NCBI RefSeq assembly: GCF_030409875.1
Contig: NZ_JAUFQR010000001.1
Span: forward strand, 1,550,001 to 1,614,000
Length of the DNA: 64,000 bases
Direction of reading: 5' to 3'
Origin: Chryseobacterium tructae
GTDB lineage: Bacteria > Bacteroidota > Bacteroidia > Flavobacteriales > Weeksellaceae
Shown: positions 49,782-58,354 of the stretch, piece after piece
How the letters are laid out: each line of letters opens with the position of its first letter
Numbering within the stretch: position 1 is the first letter of the stretch
Program-made: the position numbers and the translations under genes
Notes under the pieces: generated by a model
The model's input: the letters and a program-made list of their open reading frames with translations, nothing else
Databases searched by the model: none
What the model was told of the DNA's origin: nothing

Positions 49782-50588
49782 TCACCATCCTTTCACCGCA
49801 CCCCCTTTGAATACTTCCAGTGCTTTCTTTTCCACTTCATCGGATTGATATGCTTTCACAAAGTTTTTTACCTTCTGGCTGTTCTTATTATCTTGTCTTG
49901 CTACCACAAGGTTTACATAAGGAGAATCTTTATCTTCTTTAAATATGCCTTGTTTTTCTGAATCCAGCCCGGCCTGTGCAGCAAAATTATTATTGATGAT
50001 GCCTACTACAACATCTCTATCATCTAAAACTCTAGGAATTTGCGCGCCTTCAATTTCCATAATTTTCAATTGTTTTGGATTTTCTGTAATATCGGTAACC
50101 TTAGGAAGTAATCCGACGCCTGCTCTTAGTTTCAATAAACCATTTTTCTGCAGTAGGAGCAGTGAACGTCCTCCGTTGGTAGGGTCATTGGGAATCACAA
50201 CTGTACTCCCATTTTGCAATTGGCTAATATTTTGGATCTTTTTTGAATAAGCGATAATAGGGTAGACAAATGTGTTTCCTACAATAGCAAGATGATATCC
50301 TCTTTGTTTAGATTGTTCGGTTAAGTAAGGAGCATGTTGGAAAGCGTTGACGTCAATGTCACCATTCATCAAAGCTTCATTGGGAACTACATAATCATTG
50401 AAGGGAATCAGTTCCACCTCTAGATTGTATTTTTCCTTTGCTACTTTTTTAGCCACTTCAGCTACTTCCTGTTCCGGCCCATACGTAATTCCGACTCGGA
50501 TAAAGTTCGGATCGTCCTTTCTCCCGGAACATGCGCTGAAAAGAATTACTCCTGCAGCTATTAAACCTAAAATCTTTATTTTTTTCAT
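49782..50588 (-). CDS. metQ: Methionine ABC transporter substrate-binding lipoprotein
   Basis: This protein of about 268 residues has a lipobox (GVILFSACSGRK). Motifs VGITYGPEQEVAEVAKKVA, DVNAFQHAPYL and IPNDPTNGGRSL are typical of NlpA/MetQ. It captures methionine in the periplasm for MetNI. The start is set at 50588, since a further 14 residues upstream would precede the signal peptide. It is the last gene of the leftward DMT-metN-metI-metQ unit. Confidence 0.93.
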   Translation of the reverse strand: MKKIKILGLIAAGVILFSACSGRKDDPNFIRVGITYGPEQEVAEVAKKVAKEKYNLEVELIPFNDYVVPNEALMNGDIDVNAFQHAPYLTEQSKQRGYHLAIVGNTFVYPIIAYSKKIQNISQLQNGSTVVIPNDPTNGGRSLLLLQKNGLLKLRAGVGLLPKVTDITENPKQLKIMEIEGAQIPRVLDDRDVVVGIINNNFAAQAGLDSEKQGIFKEDKDSPYVNLVVARQDNKNSQKVKNFVKAYQSDEVEKKALEVFKGGAVKGW

Positions 50589-50661
50589 TCTATTCTTTTT
50601 AATAATATGTATAAAGAGTGTAGAACTCATTCGCTCACATCTCTCGCACTTACTCTAAAAC

Positions 50662-51318
50662 CTATCTATGGTCAAATCTCTTAGACAACCTGTCTCCCAT
50701 AAACTGGATGATAAATACCAAAAGCACCAATAAGATCAAAACAGTATTCATAATCACAATATCATAACCAATGTATCCATATTGATATCCTACCTGTCCA
50801 AGTCCTCCGGCACCTACGGCACCTCCCATAGCAGAATAGCCTACTAAAGTGATTAAAGTAATGGTAGCATTATTAATTAAAGAAGGAAGTGCTTCCGGAA
50901 GTAAAACCTTTCTGATGATCTGAAAAGGAGATGCTCCCAATGCTCTTGCTGTTTCTATTAATCCGTGAGGGACTTCGATAAGGCTGTTTTCAACTAATCT
51001 TGCAATGAATGGCGCCGCTCCCACGCTTAATGGAACTAATGCCGCATTCACTCCAATAGATGTTCCTGCTAAAATTCTTGTAAAAGGAATCATCCATACA
51101 ATTAAAATAATAAAAGGAATTGCCCGGAATACATTCACAATAATGGATAATATTCTGTAATAGGCTGTATTTTCCAACAGCTGTCCTTTTCTTGTTAAGA
51201 ATAATAGAATTCCAACCGGAAGCCCTAAAACAAATCCAAAAAATCCTGACACAAATGTCATATAAACTGTTTCCCAGGTTCCTTTTGCCAAAAGGGCAAG
51301 TACTGCATCACTAAGCAT
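50662..51318 (-). CDS. metI: Methionine ABC transporter permease
   Basis: This 218-residue protein has five hydrophobic segments and the coupling motif EALPSLINNAT with ETARALGASPFQIIRKVLLPEALP around it (split here). Early motifs are ETVYMTFVSGF and VNVFRAIPFIILIV. It forms the membrane channel with MetN. Its start overlaps the metN stop by 8 bp, which indicates translational coupling. Confidence 0.94.
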   Translation of the reverse strand: MLSDAVLALLAKGTWETVYMTFVSGFFGFVLGLPVGILLFLTRKGQLLENTAYYRILSIIVNVFRAIPFIILIVWMIPFTRILAGTSIGVNAALVPLSVGAAPFIARLVENSLIEVPHGLIETARALGASPFQIIRKVLLPEALPSLINNATITLITLVGYSAMGGAVGAGGLGQVGYQYGYIGYDIVIMNTVLILLVLLVFIIQFMGDRLSKRFDHR

Positions 51319-52338
51319 ATCCTTTTACTGTATTTTGAATTTTATTCTGATTAAAATAATAAATGGCTTTTTGGTTTTCCTCAGCCTCTCCTTGAAGTTG
51401 CAAAAGTAGTTTACCAAAATTAGAATTCCCAAAATATTCTACATCTGCTTTCAAAAGTTTGTAAGGGATCTTATGTTCATTATATAACGCTGAAAGAATC
51501 TGTTCAACACTTATACTTTCGTTAAGTTCTATTTCGACCAGTGGAAATAAACCGTCTTTCGCTTCTTTCTGTAGTCTGCTATTGAGTTCCTGTGGCAGGG
51601 TCATGACGTCTGAATTTATAAATTGTTGGATCACCGGATTTTCCCGGTTTGAAATGATCTCGCTTAAAGTTCCTTTGGCTAATAATTTTCCTTTGTCTAT
51701 CACGGCAACATGGTTACAAACAGCCTTGATGACTTCCATTTCATGGGTAATCAGAAGAATAGTAATTCCTAATCTTTGATTGATATCTCTTAATAATTGT
51801 AAAATGGATTGAGTGGTCACCGGATCAAGAGCACTTGTTGCTTCATCACAAAGAAGAAGATGAGGATCGTTAGCTAGAGCTCTTGCAATAGCTACTCTTT
51901 GTTTCTGACCTCCCGAAAGACTTTAGGATAATCATGGGCTTTATCTTCAAGGCCTACAATTTTCAATAATTCGTTGACCTTTTTATTGATTTGATCTTTA
52001 CTGATGTGATCCAGTTCCAATGGAAGTGCTACATTATCAAAAACAGTTCTTGAAGAAAGAAGATTAAAGTGCTGGAAGATCATCCCTATTTTTTTACGTT
52101 CCTCAGCGAGCTGTTTTGAGCTTAATTGAGTGAAATCCTTTCCATTAATAATGATTTGCCCCTCTTCCGGTCTTTCCAATAGATTCACCGTACGGATCAG
52201 AGTACTTTTTCCTGCGCCAGAGAACCCTATGATCCCTACAATATCTCCTTTATCGATATTAAGGCTCACCTGATCTAATGCTTTAAAGGACTGTTTCTTC
52301 TGGTAAAATGTTTTTGATATGTTTCTGATTTCTATCAT
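51311..52338 (-). pseudogene. metN: Methionine ABC transporter ATPase (one frameshift)
   Basis: The first frame (52338-51892) contains Walker A (GFSGAGKST) and the Q-loop (IFQHFNLL), then stops in YPKVFREVR. The second (51820-51311) holds the rest of the ATPase and the C-terminal NIL ligand-sensing domain. One missing base in the TTT run 51922-51924 (plus strand) restores [19 protein letters not shown], the ABC signature, and then LLLCDEATSALDP (Walker B). The result is a normal protein of about 343 residues. It powers methionine uptake. The NIL domain suggests feedback inhibition by methionine. Confidence 0.92.
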
Positions 52339-52355
52339 TCTGATGCTTTATACTA

Positions 52356-53354
52356 TTAAATAGGCTGATATCTTCTGCCTGTTCTGTTAAAAAATCTTTT
52401 AACTCTTCTGATTTTTACCTTAGACCGTTTTGAAAGTTTAAAATACTTGGTGACATTAGTCAGCAATACTCCCAGCAATATGATTGCCAAACCATATAAC
52501 TGGCCTCCATTGATGCTTTGATGAGCCACAATCCATCCTGCAATAACGGTAACAATAGGGTTAATGTAGGTGTGGGTACTTACTAATGCAGCGGGTTTCA
52601 CAGACAGGAGCCAAATGTACGACAAATAAGCGACTATCGATCCAAAGAAGATCAAAAACAGAACCCCTGCCCAGGCTGAGACCGGTACCGTAGAGATCGA
52701 AAAACCAGTACATTCCCCTCTGATTAAGGCAATAAGAAAAGCGGCTACTCCGGCAACAATAAGTTGTTGGGCAATATTCATAAAGGTAGATTGTGAAGCT
52801 GGATTTTTCTTGGAATATAAAGAGCCCAAAACCCAGGCAATGGAGCTTACGCCTAATACAATAAAAGCAGTAATACGAAGATGACTGTCAGTAGCGCCAT
52901 GCGCTGCATGTGAATGAACACTTCCTTTTAAGAAAAAGATCAAACCAACAAAGCCAATCATCAAACCTACGGGAATAAACTTATCTGAAAAATAGTATTT
53001 CCAGTTTTTTCTGTCGATGGCAATGAACCAGAAAGGCCCGGTTGCTATAGAGATAGCAGCTTCAGAAGCTGTAACATACTGTTCTCCCCAGGCTACAAGG
53101 CCTGTTCCTCCGGTTAGGATAAGAACGCCGGTGATCGCGTTTTTCTTCCAATTGATCAGGGAATTGGCTTTTTCCCCTTTAGACAGGAGATACCCGATTA
53201 TCAAGATTCCTGCAACCAGAAATCTCAATCCTGAAAGAATGAATGGTGGGAAACCTTTCAAGCCAAATGAAATAGCTAAAAACGTAATCCCCCATATTAC
53301 ATAGATGTTTGTAAATGCCAATGGAACCAGCCATTTGTTTTTAGAATTGCTCAT
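52356..53354 (-). CDS. EamA/DMT-family membrane transporter
   Basis: This 332-residue protein has ten hydrophobic segments in two EamA repeats (VIWGITFLAISFGLKG at the start; KPAALVSTHTYINPIVTVIAGW in the second repeat). It is a drug/metabolite exporter-type permease, with amino acids or metabolites as possible substrates. It is the first gene of the metNIQ unit, only 17 bp before metN. A link to methionine or sulphur metabolite export is therefore plausible. A terminator and a Met-rich leader ORF lie directly upstream. Confidence 0.85.
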   Translation of the reverse strand: MSNSKNKWLVPLAFTNIYVIWGITFLAISFGLKGFPPFILSGLRFLVAGILIIGYLLSKGEKANSLINWKKNAITGVLILTGGTGLVAWGEQYVTASEAAISIATGPFWFIAIDRKNWKYYFSDKFIPVGLMIGFVGLIFFLKGSVHSHAAHGATDSHLRITAFIVLGVSSIAWVLGSLYSKKNPASQSTFMNIAQQLIVAGVAAFLIALIRGECTGFSISTVPVSAWAGVLFLIFFGSIVAYLSYIWLLSVKPAALVSTHTYINPIVTVIAGWIVAHQSINGGQLYGLAIILLGVLLTNVTKYFKLSKRSKVKIRRVKRFFNRTGRRYQPI

Positions 53355-53385
53355 TTTTATTTTTTTTAATGTTTTGGTGTTTAAA

Positions 53386-53416
53386 TAAAAAAGGCTCTAC
53401 AACTCGGTAGGGCCTT
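53386..53416 (-). terminator. Terminator (attenuator) between leader ORF and the DMT-met operon
   Basis: Read leftward, a 10-bp stem (arms 53416-53407 and 53400-53391, one mismatched pair) with a 6-nt loop is followed by six T. It lies 27 bp after the leader ORF stop and 32 bp before the transporter ATG. Confidence 0.75.
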
Positions 53417-53443
53417 TGAAAGTATGTCATATTAAAAGTAAGG

Positions 53444-53542
53444 TCACCCACAGTATTCTCGATGCACAGGCATACACATATCCTTCATCATGTTTTTAAT
53501 GATGTGTTTATGGGTTGCATTATTATTTGTTTCTGTGCTCAT
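53444..53542 (-). CDS. Short Met/His-rich leader ORF (32 aa)
   Basis: An ATG at 53542 opens 32 codons: MSTETNNNATHKHIIKN, then MMKDMCM (four Met and one Cys in seven), then PVHREYCG and a stop at 53444. It lies about 20 nt after a TATATTTG -7-like box (53576-53569). A terminator follows at 53416-53386, then the DMT-metNIQ genes. This is the arrangement of a transcription-attenuation leader peptide that senses charged tRNA-Met. No antiterminator pairing was found by eye. An alternative is a free small protein. Confidence 0.55.
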   Translation of the reverse strand: MSTETNNNATHKHIIKNMMKDMCMPVHREYCG

Positions 53543-53576
53543 TTTGTTTTGTTTCCTGAATACGTTTGCAAATATA

Positions 53577-53850
53577 GAATATAATTTTAAATAGTCTACT
53601 AAAAAAGTAGGGTTTTTGAATATTAATTTATTGTTAATGATTTAATTATTTGTTATTCAGTATTTTGTGTTATTTTATTTTTTGCTTTTTCAGAAATATT
53701 CAATTAGTTTTTTCTTTTTTTCTTTCATTTATAGTTAAAATGATTGTTTTTGTGTGTTGTGAAAAAGATAAAATAAATTGAAATTTTTGAGAATTATATA
53801 AAGTGTTTTTTTGAGGGCTTTTACGTTTTAAAGAAAAAATTCTTGCTGCA
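53577..53850. other. AT-rich spacer upstream of the VOC gene
   Basis: It holds the upstream part of the leader promoter and very AT-rich sequence. No gene was seen. Confidence 0.35.
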
Positions 53851-53870
53851 TTTATTAAACTAGTTAAATG
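53851..53870 (+). promoter_or_regulatory. 20-bp operator-like motif, copy 1 (upstream of the first VOC gene)
   Basis: TTTATTAAACTAGTTAAATG occurs here 44 bp before the ATG of the VOC gene, and again, identical, at 59228 before the pirin gene. Its centre is the palindrome AACTAGTT, typical of a MarR-type site. Confidence 0.6.
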
Positions 53871-53914
53871 TGCAGGATTCTCCGTCGGTGTAACTTAGCA
53901 TTAAAATTAAAGAC

Positions 53915-54847
53915 ATGGACAATAGAATATTAGGTCTGCATCATATCACAGCTATTGCAGACAATGCAAAAAGAAATTTAGATTTTTATACTCAGGTTTT
54001 AGGAGTAAGATTGGTAAAGAAAACGGTTAATTTTGATGATCCGGGAACCTATCATTTTTATTTCGGGAATGAAAATGGAACACCGGGAACTATCCTTACT
54101 TTCTTTCCCTGGGAAGGAGTGGGACAAGGTACCAATGGAAGCGGAATGGCAACTCATATCGGGTATTCAGTGCCTAAAGGAAGCTTGGAATTCTGGAAAA
54201 ACCGTTTAAAAAATTTCAATGTAAATGTTGAAGAAAATGAAATCTTTGGCGAAAAGATGATTTCCTTTAAAGATCCCGATGGTCTTCAATTGCAATTCAT
54301 AGAACCTTCCGGTGATGATCACCGAAAAGTATGGACTGCGGACGATATTAAAGACGAAAATGCCTTGAAGGGATTCCATAATGTAACATTAACCTTAAAA
54401 AGAGCTGAGCCTACAATCAAAGTACTGACTGATATTTTAGGATATGATCTTCAAAAACAGGAAGGCGAAAGATACCGATTGGCAACAGATGCTATTGATA
54501 CGGCCAATCTCATCGATATTATAGAGAACGATACAATTCCAAGCGGAAGAAACGCTGCTGGAACCAACCACCACATTGCATTTAGAGTGAAAGATGACAA
54601 TGTTTTGATGGAATATCGTGAAAAAGCTTTATCTGCAGGACTGAGCATTACTCCGAAAATCAACAGAGATTATTTCTATTCTCTGTATTTCCGTGAACCC
54701 GGAGGCGTTTTGTTTGAAATTGCGACAGATAATCCAGGGTTCACAGTAGATGAATCTTTAGAGGAACTCGGTAAAAACTTAAAATTGCCAGTTCAATATG
54801 AAGGAATGCGTGATAAGATAGAAGGTGTATTACCGAAGTTATCATAG
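53915..54847 (+). CDS. VOC-family ring-cleaving dioxygenase (MhqO/MhqA-like)
   Basis: This 310-residue protein consists of two glyoxalase/VOC modules. Motifs LHHITAIADNAKRNLDFY, KTVNFDDPGTYHFYFG and HHIAFRVKDD near residue 212, plus YFREPGGVLFEIATD, match the ring-cleaving dioxygenases of mhq regulons. Metal ligands His, His and Glu are present. It would open hydroquinone or catechol-like rings to detoxify quinones. A paralogue lies at 55298. The gene has its own shared-motif promoter and leads a unit of quinone-stress genes. Confidence 0.85.
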   Translation: MDNRILGLHHITAIADNAKRNLDFYTQVLGVRLVKKTVNFDDPGTYHFYFGNENGTPGTILTFFPWEGVGQGTNGSGMATHIGYSVPKGSLEFWKNRLKNFNVNVEENEIFGEKMISFKDPDGLQLQFIEPSGDDHRKVWTADDIKDENALKGFHNVTLTLKRAEPTIKVLTDILGYDLQKQEGERYRLATDAIDTANLIDIIENDTIPSGRNAAGTNHHIAFRVKDDNVLMEYREKALSAGLSITPKINRDYFYSLYFREPGGVLFEIATDNPGFTVDESLEELGKNLKLPVQYEGMRDKIEGVLPKLS

Positions 54848-54897
54848 ATCATGATTCCGTTTTGATAAAGGAATTACCTTTGAAAAAAATAAAAAAC

Positions 54898-55194
54898 ATG
54901 GAAAGAACAGAAATCGTTTTAGAAGGAAGAAAAGGAGAGATTCAACTTTTCTCAGATGATCAGAAAGCCGGTAAAATGGATATTTCAGTCATTGGAAGAA
55001 AACTGACGGTATATCATACCGAAGTAGATCCGGAATTTGAAGGAAAAGGTTTTGCTAAAATTTTATTAGAAAAATTGATTTCCTATGCCAGAGAGAATGA
55101 TCTGAAAATACTACCGTTATGTCCGTTTGTTCATGCACAGTTCAAACGTCATCCGGAACAATATAATGATGCGTGGCTGAGAGAGGAAAAATAA
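54898..55194 (+). CDS. Small GNAT-type acetyltransferase (NATD1/YjdJ-like)
   Basis: This 98-residue protein has TEVDPEFEGKGFAKILLEKL (AcCoA loop) and LPLCPFVHAQFKRHPE, the signature of the short GNAT family (Acetyltransf_CG). Substrates of the family are poorly known. The start at ATG 54898 is preferred over 54862. It lies 50 bp after the first VOC gene in the same orientation, probably co-transcribed. Confidence 0.75.
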   Translation: MERTEIVLEGRKGEIQLFSDDQKAGKMDISVIGRKLTVYHTEVDPEFEGKGFAKILLEKLISYARENDLKILPLCPFVHAQFKRHPEQYNDAWLREEK

Positions 55195-55297
55195 ATACTT
55201 AGAGGATGTAAGAGGAAAGGACAAATAATTGTATTTCCTCTTGATCTTCTCTGCTTTCTTAAACCATTACAACAACCCATTAATAACAATCTACATC

Positions 55298-56251
55298 ATG
55301 AAACTTATCACAGGATTGCACCATGTAACAGCAATCACAGGCAATGCACAGGAAAATATAGACTTTTATACCGGAGTTTTAGGGCTTCGTTTGGTTAAAA
55401 AAACAGTGAATTTTGACTACTCAGATGTGTATCACTTCTATTTTGGGGATGAATACGGGACACCAGGAACCATCATGACCACTTTTCCGTATGGTAAAGA
55501 TCTGATTAATGGAAGACATGGAAAAGGAATGCTGAATACAACTGCTTTTTCAGTATCTATGGATGCATTGGATTACTGGATGAGCCGTCTGGATCAGTTT
55601 AATATTCCGTATAAACAACCACAACAAAGATTATCTGGTGAAGTATTCATTTATCTTGAAGACTTTGATGGATTGGGTCTTGAGTTGGTTTTTAATAGCA
55701 AAGATGAAAGAAAAGGATATTATAACGGATATATTCCCAGAGACTATGCTTTAAAAGGGATCCATCATGTTGAAATATGGTTGGCAGCCTATGAAAGAAC
55801 TGCAGCGCTTCTAACCACTCAGATGGATCATCAAGTTATTTCTGAAAGCCCTGATAGATTAAGACTAGGCACAGAAGATCTTCCTGGAAAATATGTAGAT
55901 CTTATCTATGCTCCCAATGCATTGAAAGGGCTTGCAGGAAGAGGGACTGTACATCACGTGGCTTTTGCAACTCCGGATGCACAGTCTCAGCTGGAAATGG
56001 TTGAAAGGTTAAATGCTTTTGGGTTGGAACATACTGAAGTGAAAGACAGAAAATACTTTACCTCAGTCTATTTTAAAGAGCCGGGAGGAGTTTTGTTCGA
56101 AATTGCCACTTCAGGCCCTGGGTTTGATATCGATGAGGAAGCCGCGTTTTTAGGAGAAGATCTGCAGTTACCCCAACAGTTTGAGGAACAAAGAGAACGT
56201 TTAATTGAAGTTCTTCCTAAAATCAATTATCCAACAGAAAAATACAGATAG
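55298..56251 (+). CDS. VOC-family ring-cleaving dioxygenase (MhqE-like paralogue)
   Basis: This 317-residue protein parallels the first VOC gene: LHHVTAITGNAQENIDFY, KTVNFDYSDVYHFYFGDE, HHVAFATPDAQ and YFKEPGGVLFEIATSG. Metal-site His and Glu residues are kept. The start is set at 55298 by the domain start; the upstream ATG is inside a spacer. It overlaps none but ends 8 bp before the hydrolase gene, so the two form a pair like mhqE-mhqD in Bacillus. Confidence 0.85.
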   Translation: MKLITGLHHVTAITGNAQENIDFYTGVLGLRLVKKTVNFDYSDVYHFYFGDEYGTPGTIMTTFPYGKDLINGRHGKGMLNTTAFSVSMDALDYWMSRLDQFNIPYKQPQQRLSGEVFIYLEDFDGLGLELVFNSKDERKGYYNGYIPRDYALKGIHHVEIWLAAYERTAALLTTQMDHQVISESPDRLRLGTEDLPGKYVDLIYAPNALKGLAGRGTVHHVAFATPDAQSQLEMVERLNAFGLEHTEVKDRKYFTSVYFKEPGGVLFEIATSGPGFDIDEEAAFLGEDLQLPQQFEEQRERLIEVLPKINYPTEKYR

Positions 56252-56258
56252 AAAAATA

Positions 56259-56879
56259 ATGAGCCATATTTTAAATATAAAAACAGCAGGTATACCATTA
56301 AGACAAGCAAAAAAAGCTTTGATTATGGTTCATGGACGAGGAGGAAGTGCTCAGGATATTTTGAGCCTTTCACAACATTTGAATGTAAAAGATTATGCCA
56401 TAGTAGCCCCACAGGCTTTGAATCATACCTGGTACCCATTGTCATTCATGGCTCCGGTAGAGCAAAATGAACCATGGCTTTCTTCCGCATTGGAAATGGT
56501 TGAAGAGACGGTGCAAGCAGTGACAGATGCAGGAATAGCTCCAGAAAATATTTACTTTTTTGGATTTTCTCAGGGAGCTTGTCTTACACTGGAATTTTTA
56601 GCCAGAAATGCACAGAAGTTCGGTGGTGCAGTAGCCATTATTGGAGGAGTGATTGGAGATAAGATCAACCGTGAAAATTATAAAGGCGATTTTGCTGGAA
56701 CTCCGGTTTTATTAGGAACCAGCAATCCGGATTTTCATGTTCCTGTAGAAAGGGTATATGCTACAGCCAATATTTTAAGAGAGATGAATGCAGAGGTAAC
56801 GGAGAAGGTATATGCTAATTTCGGACATTCTATTAATCAGGAAGAAATTGAATTGGCTAATTCAATAGTATTTAAATAG
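56259..56879 (+). CDS. Alpha/beta-hydrolase (carboxylesterase/MhqD-like)
   Basis: This 206-residue protein has the phospholipase/carboxylesterase fold: MVHGRGGSAQD (oxyanion), FFGFSQGACLTLEF (nucleophile Ser in GFSQG), and a late GHSINQEE His. MhqD-type hydrolases are thought to act on quinone-derived adducts. It follows the VOC gene after 7 bp. An imperfect-palindrome repeat lies directly downstream. Confidence 0.85.
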   Translation: MSHILNIKTAGIPLRQAKKALIMVHGRGGSAQDILSLSQHLNVKDYAIVAPQALNHTWYPLSFMAPVEQNEPWLSSALEMVEETVQAVTDAGIAPENIYFFGFSQGACLTLEFLARNAQKFGGAVAIIGGVIGDKINRENYKGDFAGTPVLLGTSNPDFHVPVERVYATANILREMNAEVTEKVYANFGHSINQEEIELANSIVFK

Positions 56880-56896
56880 GAAATCTCAATAATAAT

Positions 56897-56997
56897 CTCT
56901 CGCAGATTTTACAGATTGGGCAGATCTTTATGCATGCATGATTACTTGTGCTATCTGTGAGGAAAAGAATCTGCTAGATCTACTCAATCCGCGAGAG
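56897..56997. repeat. Imperfect palindromic (REP-like) element
   Basis: Arms at 56897-56925 and about 56971-56997 are complementary with several mismatches (CTCTCGCAGATT against AATCCGCGAGAG). This gives a long hairpin of about 100 nt between the hydrolase and cupin genes. Such elements are dispersed in related genomes, I believe. Confidence 0.6.
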
Positions 56998-57021
56998 TAT
57001 TAATTCTTAAAAAATAAAACA

Positions 57022-57369
57022 ATGAATATCACAAGAATTTTCAGTGACGAAAAAGGAGAAACTCATTTTGAAAACTTAGAAATTCCTCTTGTTGATCAGG
57101 GAAATATTGGTTTCCTTTCTGAAACGCTTGAGGTCAAGAAATTACAATTCAGACAAGTTTCTGCGTCCTACGATTATGATTTTCATTGTGCTCCACAAAA
57201 ACAATATATCGTACTTTTGGATGGTGGAGTAGAAATAGAAACTTCACTGGGTGAAAAAAGGAAATTCAAGACAGGTGAAATTCTTCTGGTAGAAGATATT
57301 ACAGGAAAAGGACATAAAACAAAAAACCTTGAACCTAAAGAGAGGAAATCGCTGTTCATTTATGTTTAA
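57022..57369 (+). CDS. Cupin-domain protein
   Basis: This is a 115-residue cupin. VLLDGGVEIETSLGEKRKFKTGEILLVED holds the conserved second cupin motif (split here), and FHCAPQKQY is the first. A His (FHC) is conserved. No substrate is evident. It lies in the quinone-stress group, so a metabolic or ligand-binding role in it is possible. Confidence 0.7.
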   Translation: MNITRIFSDEKGETHFENLEIPLVDQGNIGFLSETLEVKKLQFRQVSASYDYDFHCAPQKQYIVLLDGGVEIETSLGEKRKFKTGEILLVEDITGKGHKTKNLEPKERKSLFIYV

Positions 57370-57438
57370 TCATGAAATACCGGTTTCCATAATCAACTCC
57401 TAGCTTTAAATATAAAACCTTAAAAATCAGACCTTACA

Positions 57439-57750
57439 ATGAAAACTTTGCATTTTTTAGTCATAGGAAAGAATCAGGAAATTCTGGATGTATTAAAACG
57501 GATTATTGAAAACAATGAAGGCTGGACGGCCGAAATTCAGAGTGATGAAAATTTCTGCTATGAATACATCAGGGAAAATCAAGTAGATATTGTACTGCTG
57601 AGTTCAGGATTAGAGGATCAATTTGAAAAAGATATTAAAATATTTTGTGCCGGGTTAGATAAAGATGTTAAGGTAATTGATCATTACGGTGGCGGAAGTG
57701 GACTTTTAAAGAACGAAGTTTACAGTCTTTTTCCTAATTTGCAGGAGTAA
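57439..57750 (+). CDS. Small hypothetical protein, receiver-like fold
   Basis: This is a 103-residue soluble protein. It begins LHFLVIGKNQEILDVLKRI and has VDIVLLSSGLEDQFE, a pattern of alternating strands and helices like a response-regulator receiver or Rossmann half. The usual phospho-acceptor Asp is not clear. It precedes a Crp-type regulator by 11 bp, so the two are probably co-transcribed and may act together. Function unknown. Confidence 0.55.
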   Translation: MKTLHFLVIGKNQEILDVLKRIIENNEGWTAEIQSDENFCYEYIRENQVDIVLLSSGLEDQFEKDIKIFCAGLDKDVKVIDHYGGGSGLLKNEVYSLFPNLQE

Positions 57751-57761
57751 ACCCTTACTCC

Positions 57762-58346
57762 ATGTTTGAAAACATTATCAAAAACATTACAAGATTTATT
57801 ACCATCACGCCGGAAGAAGAAAAAGTATTTACAGATGTACTGGTGTGCCAGAAATTTCCTAAGAAAACCGTATTGCTAAGAGAAGGAGAGATCTGCCAGT
57901 TTGAAGGGTATATTCATAAAGGGTGTGTAAGGATGTATTGTTTGGATGATAATGGGACTGAAGTGACCATACTGTTTGCCATTGAAGACTGGTGGATCAG
58001 TGATATTGCCTCTTTTCAGGAGCAAAAACCTTCTAAAGTTTATATTGAAACATTAGAAGATTCGGAAATCTATATGCTAAATCCGACAACAAAAGAAAAG
58101 CTATTAAATGAAATTCCTAAGTTTGAAAGGGTTTTCAGAATGCTGATTCAAAGAAATCTCACGACGCTTCAAAGTCGTTTGGTAGATACCATTTCCAAAT
58201 CGGCCTCCGACCGATATCTGGAATTTATCAAAGTATATCCATCCATTCCACAAAGAGTAGCACAATATTATATTGCTTCTTATCTTGGAGTTTCAAAAGA
58301 ATTTGTAAGTACGATTAGAAAACGCCTGGCTTCGAAAGAGAGGTAA
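57762..58346 (+). CDS. Crp/Fnr-family transcriptional regulator
   Basis: This 194-residue protein has a cNMP-like sensor (LREGEICQFEGYIHKGCVRMY) and a C-terminal winged helix (QYYIASYLGVSKEFVSTIRKRL split by a turn). No cysteine cluster for Fe-S is present, so it is not Fnr-like in oxygen sensing. It lies inside the quinone-stress group and is a candidate regulator of it, although the shared operator looks more MarR-like. Confidence 0.85.
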   Translation: MFENIIKNITRFITITPEEEKVFTDVLVCQKFPKKTVLLREGEICQFEGYIHKGCVRMYCLDDNGTEVTILFAIEDWWISDIASFQEQKPSKVYIETLEDSEIYMLNPTTKEKLLNEIPKFERVFRMLIQRNLTTLQSRLVDTISKSASDRYLEFIKVYPSIPQRVAQYYIASYLGVSKEFVSTIRKRLASKER

Positions 58347-58354
58347 TAGGTAAT

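Noticed and set aside
53355..53577. SAM riboswitch upstream of the met operon
   Set aside because: No SAM-I or SAM-II type conserved core was recognisable; the short ORF plus terminator explains the region better.
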